Source: Methylococcales bacterium (GTDB lineage: Bacteria > Pseudomonadota > Gammaproteobacteria > Methylococcales > Methylomonadaceae). From it: a DNA stretch of 12,603 nucleotides. The position numbers and the translations under genes were made by a program. Positions 8,135-12,603 of this stretch are shown one piece after another. The notes under the pieces were generated by a model. That model was not told where the DNA came from. It did not search any database and was given only the letters and a program-made list of their open reading frames with translations. Where the stretch lies: positions 1 to 12,603 of the forward strand of contig JAGLBU010000042.1 of assembly GCA_023146575.1 (NCBI GenBank), given 5' to 3'. Numbering within the stretch: position 1 is the first letter of the stretch; the number at the start of each line of letters is the position of its first letter.

Positions 8135-8163
8135 TTGGCCTCATTGTTTATGCAGGTCATAAT
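8135..8163 (+). promoter_or_regulatory. Candidate sigma70 promoter for the YcxB-like gene
   Basis: TTGGCC (8135-8140) and CATAAT (8158-8163) are separated by 17 bases, matching the consensus at 4 of 6 and 5 of 6 positions. The predicted start near 8170 leaves a leader of about 26 nt before the ATG at 8196. A second -10-like TATAAT at 8113-8118 has no good -35. Confidence 0.45.
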
Positions 8164-8195
8164 TTGGACAATCCTTAACTTAAAAAAAGAATAAT

Positions 8196-8720
8196 ATGTT
8201 TGAAATAGAATATGAATTACGCGAAGATGATTTAACCGATTTTAACGAAATGCGTTTGAAAAGCAATGAAACCATTCAAGCGGCGTTACGCAAAAACCGA
8301 TTATTTGTGCCTGCGGTCATGTTATTTATTGCGATGTTTTATTACATGTATTATAACGATCTAACCACCTCTTTATACGTTACCGTGATTGCGGTGGGCT
8401 GGGGGCTAGTATCACCTTATATTATAAAAATGGACATGCGTCGCCAAATTTTAGAAAGTTATGGTGAGGAAGAACGTAAAGAAATTTTAGGCGATCATAA
8501 ATTGGTGATTACCCAAGAGCATTTATTAAATAAAACCCCAGGGGATAATAAACATAAATATTTATGGGAAGACATGGTTCGAGTGGAATATGCAAAACAA
8601 GCGGTGTATATTTACGTTGAGTTAGACAGTGCCATTATTATTCCTGTGGAACGTCTTAAATCAGGAAATTTAGAAAAATTTGCCGAACAAGCCGAAAAAA
8701 TGATTGAGCGCTTAAGTTAA
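8196..8720 (+). CDS. YcxB-like membrane protein
   Basis: This inner-membrane protein has 174 residues. A short charged N-terminus (1-34) resembles the start of YcxB-like proteins (FEIEYELREDD). Two adjacent transmembrane helices follow, at about 35-53 and 57-77, separated by a short YYNDLTT loop. The remaining ~95 residues are soluble and include LVITQEHLLNKTP (103-115), KYLWEDMVRVEY (121-132), a beta-rich VYIYVELDSAIIIPVERL (137-154) and a final amphipathic helix. The two-helix hairpin followed by a beta-rich W-containing domain fits the YcxB-like C-terminal family. The family has no established biochemical role and none should be assumed. A probable promoter lies at 8135-8163. The 3' end overlaps the small minus-strand gene by 9 bp. 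Confidence 0.75.
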   Translation: MFEIEYELREDDLTDFNEMRLKSNETIQAALRKNRLFVPAVMLFIAMFYYMYYNDLTTSLYVTVIAVGWGLVSPYIIKMDMRRQILESYGEEERKEILGDHKLVITQEHLLNKTPGDNKHKYLWEDMVRVEYAKQAVYIYVELDSAIIIPVERLKSGNLEKFAEQAEKMIERLS

Positions 8721-8894
8721 GACCCCATCGCGTGTTTGAATATAGGTTCGACACGCATCAACACACAATCCTTTGGTTTTATAAGGGCCTTTGATGTGAT
8801 CAATGGTATAAAACCACCAGCCTTTTTCGTTCACGTAATAACGGTCTTGCGGTTTAAAAACAGGGTTTAAGGGTTTGTTAGATTTTTTTTCCAT
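8712..8894 (-). CDS. Small DUF6316-like protein, 60 residues
   Basis: This is a soluble 60-residue protein without signal or membrane segment. The core DRYYVNEKGWWFYTIDHIKGPY (17-38), then a helix with C44 and C48, resembles small proteins grouped as DUF6316: an aromatic R-x-Y-x(n)-GWWF strand, a GP turn and a helix. Function is unknown. The assignment rests on pattern memory. The gene is likely real because composition is protein-like (aromatic residues in strands, Lys-rich start) and it fills the gap between two genes neatly: 9 bp overlap with the YcxB-like gene and 40 bp before yheS. No clear Shine-Dalgarno sequence precedes the ATG at 8894. Confidence 0.65.
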   Translation of the reverse strand: MEKKSNKPLNPVFKPQDRYYVNEKGWWFYTIDHIKGPYKTKGLCVDACRTYIQTRDGVLT

Positions 8895-8934
8895 ATCGGT
8901 ATTTTAACGGTATTTCACCTGCTATTCATCACCT

Positions 8935-10839
8935 ATGTTAAATTTTAAAAAAGTTAGTTTGCGTCGCGGAACGCAGGTTTTATTCTCAGAAACCACCTTT
9001 ACCATTCATAAAGGTCAGCGTGTTGGCTTGACGGGCGCAAATGGTGTGGGGAAATCCAGCTTATTTGCGATGATCCGAGGCGAATTACAGATTGATGAAG
9101 GTGATTTTGAATTACCGCTCAATTTAGAAGTCGCTCACGTTGCGCAAGAAACCCCTGCACTGACCTCAACCGCATTGGATTATGTTACCGATGGCGATAA
9201 TGAATTGCGGCAATTACAACAAAAATTAAGACTCGCAGAACAAGCTGATAATGGCTTGGAGCAGGCTAAAATTCATGAATCCTTAGGACATATTGAAGGT
9301 TATACCGCTGAAATTAGAGCCTCAAGGCTGATGAGTGGCTTAGGTTTTACGAAAGCGCAACAACAAAATGCGGTCAATTCTTTTTCAGGCGGTTGGCGTA
9401 TGCGTTTAAATTTAGCCCAAGCCTTAATGTGTCGCTCGGATATTTTATTACTTGATGAGCCAACCAACCATTTGGATTTAGACACGGTTATTTGGCTACA
9501 AGATTGGCTATTAAAATACACAGGCACGTTATTATTAGTCTCGCATGATCGGGATTTTTTAGACACAATTACCACCAATATCGTCCATATTGAACAGAAA
9601 CAAGCGACTATTTACAGTGGTAACTATTCTGCCTTTGAAAGAATGCGTGCGGAAAAATTAGCCCAACAACAATCGGCTTATGAAAAACAACAGCGTGAAA
9701 TTGTTCATATTCAAAGTTTTATCACCCGTTTTAAAGCCAAAGCCAGCAAAGCGAAACAAGCGCAAAGTCGGGTGAAATCACTGGAAAAAATGGAAATAAT
9801 CGCTCAAGCCCATGTGGATTCACCGTTTACTTTTTCGTTTCCAACCCCTGAAAAACTACCAAATCCTTTGTTAAAAATTGAAAAAGCAACGTTAGGTTAT
9901 GATAAAACGATTATTTTAAATAATATTTCCTTATCTATTGCCCCTGGGGATCGCTTAGGTTTATTAGGGTCAAATGGCGCTGGAAAATCAACCTTGATTA
10001 AAGTATTGGCAGGAGATGCGCCTTTATTAGGTGGGCAATTACTGGATTCAGAACATCTAAAAATTGGCTATTTTGCCCAACATCAATTAGAGCAACTGCA
10101 TTTAGATGAAAGTCCACTATGGCATTTACAGCAATTAGACAAACAAACCACTGAAAAAGAATTGCGAAATTTTTTAGGCGGCTTTGATTTTAAAGGCGAT
10201 AAAGTGTTGGATAAAGTCGAGCCTTTTTCAGGCGGTGAAAAAGCGCGTTTAGTATTAGCGTTATTAGTGTATCAAAATCCCAATTTATTATTATTAGATG
10301 AGCCGACCAACCATTTAGATTTGGAAATGCGCCATGCCTTAAGTGTGGCTTTGCAAGACTATCAAGGCGCAATGGTAGTGGTATCGCATGATCGGCATTT
10401 ATTACGCTCGGTCACCGATCAATTTTTATTGGTCGCTGATGGAAAATTACAGCCATTTGATGGGGATTTAGACGATTATAGGTTATGGCTGGCGGCACAG
10501 AAAAAAGCCAAAGAAAATAATAATAAAGCGAATACGGTTGTGGTTGAAAAAGCCACGAACTCACTGTCGCGTAAAGAGCTACGTCAACAAGAAGCCATGC
10601 GCCGAAAACGCTTAAAACCTTTAACAGATGCGGTTAAAAAATCTGAAAAGGCTATAGAAGGTTATCAACAACAGCAAGATGATTTAAAGCAATTATTGGC
10701 AAACCCAACCTTGTATGATGAGAATGAAAAACAACAATTAAAAACCTTGTTAGCGCAAAAAGACACCATAGATCAATCCTTATTGCAGGCAGAGGAAGAC
10801 TGGGTGCATGCGGAAGAACAATTAGCGTTAGCGGAATAG
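8935..10839 (+). CDS. yheS: ABC-F family ATPase YheS
   Basis: YheS is a cytosolic ABC-F protein, a class without membrane domains whose members bind the ribosomal E site and modulate translation. The 634-residue length and the sequence throughout resemble E. coli YheS (637). The first ATPase has Walker A GANGVGKS (34-41), Q-loop HVAQETPAL (68-76), signature SGGWR (151-155), Walker B LLLDEP (171-176) and switch SHDRDFLD (203-210). The interdomain linker (about 224-300) is the charged P-site tRNA-interaction motif, including RFKAKASKAKQAQSR. The second ATPase has GSNGAGKST (345-353), SGGEK (432-436), LLLLDEP (451-457) and SHDRHLL (484-490). A C-terminal Lys/Glu/Gln-rich coiled coil (about 525-634) follows. 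Both catalytic glutamates (E175, E456) are present. The ATG at 8935 has no Shine-Dalgarno sequence, but the N-terminus aligns with the family. Confidence 0.96.
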   Translation: MLNFKKVSLRRGTQVLFSETTFTIHKGQRVGLTGANGVGKSSLFAMIRGELQIDEGDFELPLNLEVAHVAQETPALTSTALDYVTDGDNELRQLQQKLRLAEQADNGLEQAKIHESLGHIEGYTAEIRASRLMSGLGFTKAQQQNAVNSFSGGWRMRLNLAQALMCRSDILLLDEPTNHLDLDTVIWLQDWLLKYTGTLLLVSHDRDFLDTITTNIVHIEQKQATIYSGNYSAFERMRAEKLAQQQSAYEKQQREIVHIQSFITRFKAKASKAKQAQSRVKSLEKMEIIAQAHVDSPFTFSFPTPEKLPNPLLKIEKATLGYDKTIILNNISLSIAPGDRLGLLGSNGAGKSTLIKVLAGDAPLLGGQLLDSEHLKIGYFAQHQLEQLHLDESPLWHLQQLDKQTTEKELRNFLGGFDFKGDKVLDKVEPFSGGEKARLVLALLVYQNPNLLLLDEPTNHLDLEMRHALSVALQDYQGAMVVVSHDRHLLRSVTDQFLLVADGKLQPFDGDLDDYRLWLAAQKKAKENNNKANTVVVEKATNSLSRKELRQQEAMRRKRLKPLTDAVKKSEKAIEGYQQQQDDLKQLLANPTLYDENEKQQLKTLLAQKDTIDQSLLQAEEDWVHAEEQLALAE

Positions 10840-10843
10840 GCTC

Positions 10844-11353
10844 ATGTTTGAATTATTAAAGTTTTTTTATGAACTGGCACTGTTTAAAAAGTCGCCCGAA
10901 GATATTCCAATATCGCCTTTTTTACAATTACAGGTTATTTTTTCGTATATTGTTATCAGTTTTTTAATGTTCTTTATGTCGAGTTCATGGACGCAAGCAT
11001 TGTTGCATATTGCGGTAGAAATGATCTTGATTGTTGTTTTTTGTCGAGTTCTTTTATCGTGGCATAAAAAATTAGCGCGTTATTCGCAAACCTTTATTGC
11101 TTTATTAGGCGTGGATGTGGTGATTAGTTTGTGCGCTTTTCCTGCCATAGCATCGCTTAATACGCCGATGCCAGAGAAATCTTCTTTTTATTTAGTCGTG
11201 ATATTTGTTTATACTTTACTCGTGCTATGGCATTGGCTGGCAGTCGGGCATATTTTTCGAAAGGCGTTATCAGAGTCTTTTATTTTTGGCTTGGGAATAT
11301 CGCTCCTCTATTTAATGCTTTCTTATCTGATTAATATGGCTTTTTTTGCTTAG
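10844..11353 (+). CDS. Five-helix inner-membrane protein, unknown (Yip1-like topology)
   Basis: I do not recognise a specific family. The 169-residue protein is strongly hydrophobic, with five predicted membrane segments at about 28-48, 53-72, 83-104, 114-137 and 146-168. A short cytoplasmic-looking N-terminus (LLKFFYELALFKKSPEDIP) precedes them. Size, an amphipathic N-terminus before a helical bundle and an aromatic C-terminal helix recall bacterial Yip1-domain proteins, but I cannot confirm this. The ATG lies 4 bp after the yheS stop, so the two are very probably co-transcribed and perhaps translationally coupled. A functional link to the ABC-F ATPase is unproven. Confidence 0.75.
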   Translation: MFELLKFFYELALFKKSPEDIPISPFLQLQVIFSYIVISFLMFFMSSSWTQALLHIAVEMILIVVFCRVLLSWHKKLARYSQTFIALLGVDVVISLCAFPAIASLNTPMPEKSSFYLVVIFVYTLLVLWHWLAVGHIFRKALSESFIFGLGISLLYLMLSYLINMAFFA

Positions 11354-11670
11354 GTTTTTGAGCTGACCATTAAAACTAAAATCCCCATGATTTTATTGAC
11401 ATTCGTAATATAGTATTCAGGTAAATCGACCACCACCTTAAAAAGGGACATATATCAATAGTGTAACATTCTAACTTATACATCTGTATTTGCTTATATA
11501 CTTATTCTACACCACAAACGACGGGGAATAAAATCCTAAAGGGACTCAATACCATCAAACTCTGACACCTTTGATACGAGAACCAGCACCCGTAGAGATT
11601 CGTATTTTTGTGAAGTAGCCATCAAAATAAGGGTTTTTATTTATAAAAAGTATCTGTATTATTCAATATA
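11354..11670. other. Gene-poor AT-rich stretch before the reverse transcriptase remnant
   Basis: These 317 bases contain no convincing gene in any frame. A broken reading frame ends with the residues PLIREPAPVEIRIFVK (stop near 11617) but is interrupted by stops upstream and matches nothing I know. Two near-copies of AAAGGGAC followed by TCAATA occur (listed separately). A weak 6-bp dyad, ATCAAA (11554-11559) and TTTGAT (11570-11575), and another, ATACGA and TCGTAT (about 11574-11608) followed by a T-run, are too weak to call terminators. The stretch may be degraded mobile-element sequence. Confidence 0.4.
11442..11551. repeat. Pair of short imperfect direct repeats
   Basis: AAAGGGAC at 11442-11449 and 11538-11545 are each followed by TCAATA, after 5 bases in the first copy (11455-11460) and directly in the second (11546-11551). 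The spacing difference looks like a small insertion or deletion. This may be chance, or decayed ends of an element. Confidence 0.25.
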
Positions 11671-12563
11671 ATGGACTTGATAAACCGTACAAACATAAAC
11701 ACCGCATGGCTTTGGGTATGCCAGCAACATCTAAATGCGCCACCTAATGCTGATATCTGGCATCTTCGCGCTCACTACGATGTTGAAGTTGACTTGTTGC
11801 ATACCCAATTAGCAAACAACCAATATCAGTTTATGCCGATGCAAAAATGGTCTAAAGTAGACGGCAGTACGGTGGTAATGTGGACGGCGCGAGATGCGTT
11901 AGTGACTATCACTATGTTTGTCGTACCGATATAAAAGGTTACTACGCGAATATTAACAAACACCAATTGCTAGAACAATTAGCAACTTATGTAAAATGCC
12001 CAATAATGATGAATTTATTAGCACAGTATTTATTTTATACCGTTGAAGATGGCGGTACTTTTTTCACCCCTGACAAAGGAATCTGTCGCGGTTGCGCGTT
12101 AAGTCCATTGATGGCGGGGTTTCAGTTATATCAACTCGATGTTGCTCTTTCATCAAACAAAAACGTGCGCTATGTTCGTTACATGGACGATTTTATTATT
12201 TTGGCTAAAACTCGTTGGCATTTACGCTTGGCGGTGAAACAACTTAATGGCTTTTTTGCTGAGTTTGGCTTTGTACAACACCCCGACAAGACTTTTATCG
12301 GTAAAATCGAAAAAGGGTTTGATTGGTTGGGGTATCAAATGGCAATAACAGGGGTAGTTGCCGCCGCGCCTCGTTGTATTGCTAATCGCGACCAAAAAAT
12401 TCGCCAGCTTTATGAGCAAGCACGCCGCAGGAAGATTTCTTTGCCTGTGATTCAAAAACGTGTGGATGAATATTTGGTTCGGTGGGTAAATTGGTTTTTT
12501 GCGGGTTTGGATAGGCTACTGAATTCGAACGTATCAACACCACTCCTCGTCATATTACTCTAA
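11671..12563 (+). pseudogene. Reverse transcriptase (group II intron-like RT fold), probably inactivated by internal deletion and frameshift
   Basis: The gene is read in two frames. The first (11671 to about 11904) gives the N-terminal part, with NTAWLWVCQQHLNAPPNADIWHLR, VDGSTVVMWTARDALV and a stop soon after. The second frame begins at the join and contains YHYVCRTDIKGYYANI (catalytic motif A aspartate), KGICRGCALSPLM, YVRYMDDFIIL (YMDD at 12180-12191), HPDKTFIG and GFDWLGYQ, then a C-terminal YLVRWVNWFFAG. Proteins of this family, as I remember them, carry about 40 residues (including a conserved KGHGG-type segment) between ARDALV and the YVxRTDIKxYY motif. Those are missing here, and the frame changes at the same point. 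This is best explained by a deletion, so activity is unlikely. The polymerase palm itself is intact. No Shine-Dalgarno sequence precedes the ATG. Confidence 0.75.
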
Positions 12564-12570
12564 TCAACCA

Positions 12571-12577
12571 AAGTAGG
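12571..12577 (+). promoter_or_regulatory. Ribosome binding site for the gene starting at 12585
   Basis: AAGTAGG lies 7 bases before the ATG at 12585. It is one of the best Shine-Dalgarno matches in the window and is the main reason for calling that start. Confidence 0.45.
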
Positions 12578-12584
12578 TATCTCC

Positions 12585-12603
12585 ATGTCTGTACCATCTA
12601 CCC
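12585..12603 (+). CDS. Start of an unidentified gene (continues beyond right edge)
   Basis: An ATG at 12585 follows AAGTAGG (12571-12577) at a good Shine-Dalgarno distance, 22 bp after the stop of the reverse transcriptase frame. Only MSVPST is visible, so no function can be given. Its position makes it a candidate co-transcribed gene. Confidence 0.45.

Noticed and set aside
9300..9578. Minus-strand frame of 92 codons within yheS
   Set aside because: It lies wholly inside the strongly conserved first ATPase domain; a coding shadow.
11554..11608. Hairpins as terminators before the RT
   Set aside because: The stems are only 6 bp, A/T-rich, with loops of 10 or more bases; too weak to support.
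11671..12603. Diversity-generating retroelement
   Set aside because: The RT lacks the DGR SQ motif and I saw no template/variable repeat pair or Avd-like gene in the window.
11354..12603. Complete group II intron
   Set aside because: No GTGYG-type 5' boundary, no recognisable domain V and no maturase or endonuclease domain.

Overview
The window looks like the chromosome of an AT-rich gammaproteobacterium. Two conserved gammaproteobacterial neighbourhoods support this: dusB-fis-purH (as in Pseudomonas and relatives) and suhB divergent from trmJ-cysE. A full-length YheS-type ABC-F ATPase agrees. The HisC subtype (motif DAMENPY) and the DUF3617 protein bring methanotrophs or sulfur oxidisers (Methylococcales or Thiotrichales type) to mind, but that placement is a guess from protein flavour and not demonstrated.

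Layout. (1) 1-2652, minus strand: dusB, fis and purH in one tight operon; purH runs off the left edge. (2) 2906-4051, plus: an orphan regulator with three receiver-like modules of which only the last is intact. (3) 4128-6468: suhB (minus) divergent from trmJ and cysE (plus). A strong hairpin at 4072-4111 separates the regulator from suhB. (4) 6451-7996, minus: a secreted DUF3617 protein followed by hisC, whose 3' end overlaps that of cysE by 18 bp. (5) 8196-8894: a YcxB-like membrane protein (plus) overlapping tail-to-tail a 60-residue DUF6316-like protein (minus). (6) 8935-11353, plus: yheS followed 4 bp later by a five-helix membrane protein. (7) 11354-12603: a gene-poor stretch, then a broken reverse transcriptase gene, then the first codons of another gene. 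This is the only accessory-looking part.

How the genes work together. Most of the window is housekeeping: purine synthesis (purH), tRNA modification (dusB, trmJ), serine-to-cysteine and histidine synthesis (cysE, hisC), an inositol-phosphatase-fold regulator (suhB), the nucleoid protein Fis and a ribosome-associated ATPase (yheS). The genes form several small units rather than one pathway.

Most unusual points. The reverse transcriptase appears to have lost roughly 40 residues between its N-terminal part and the first catalytic aspartate, with a frame change at the join, so it is probably dead. The gene just starting at 12585 may be its partner or merely the next gene. The triple-receiver protein and the absence of isc genes after cysE are the next most interesting. 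I found no convincing undescribed system that is complete within the window.
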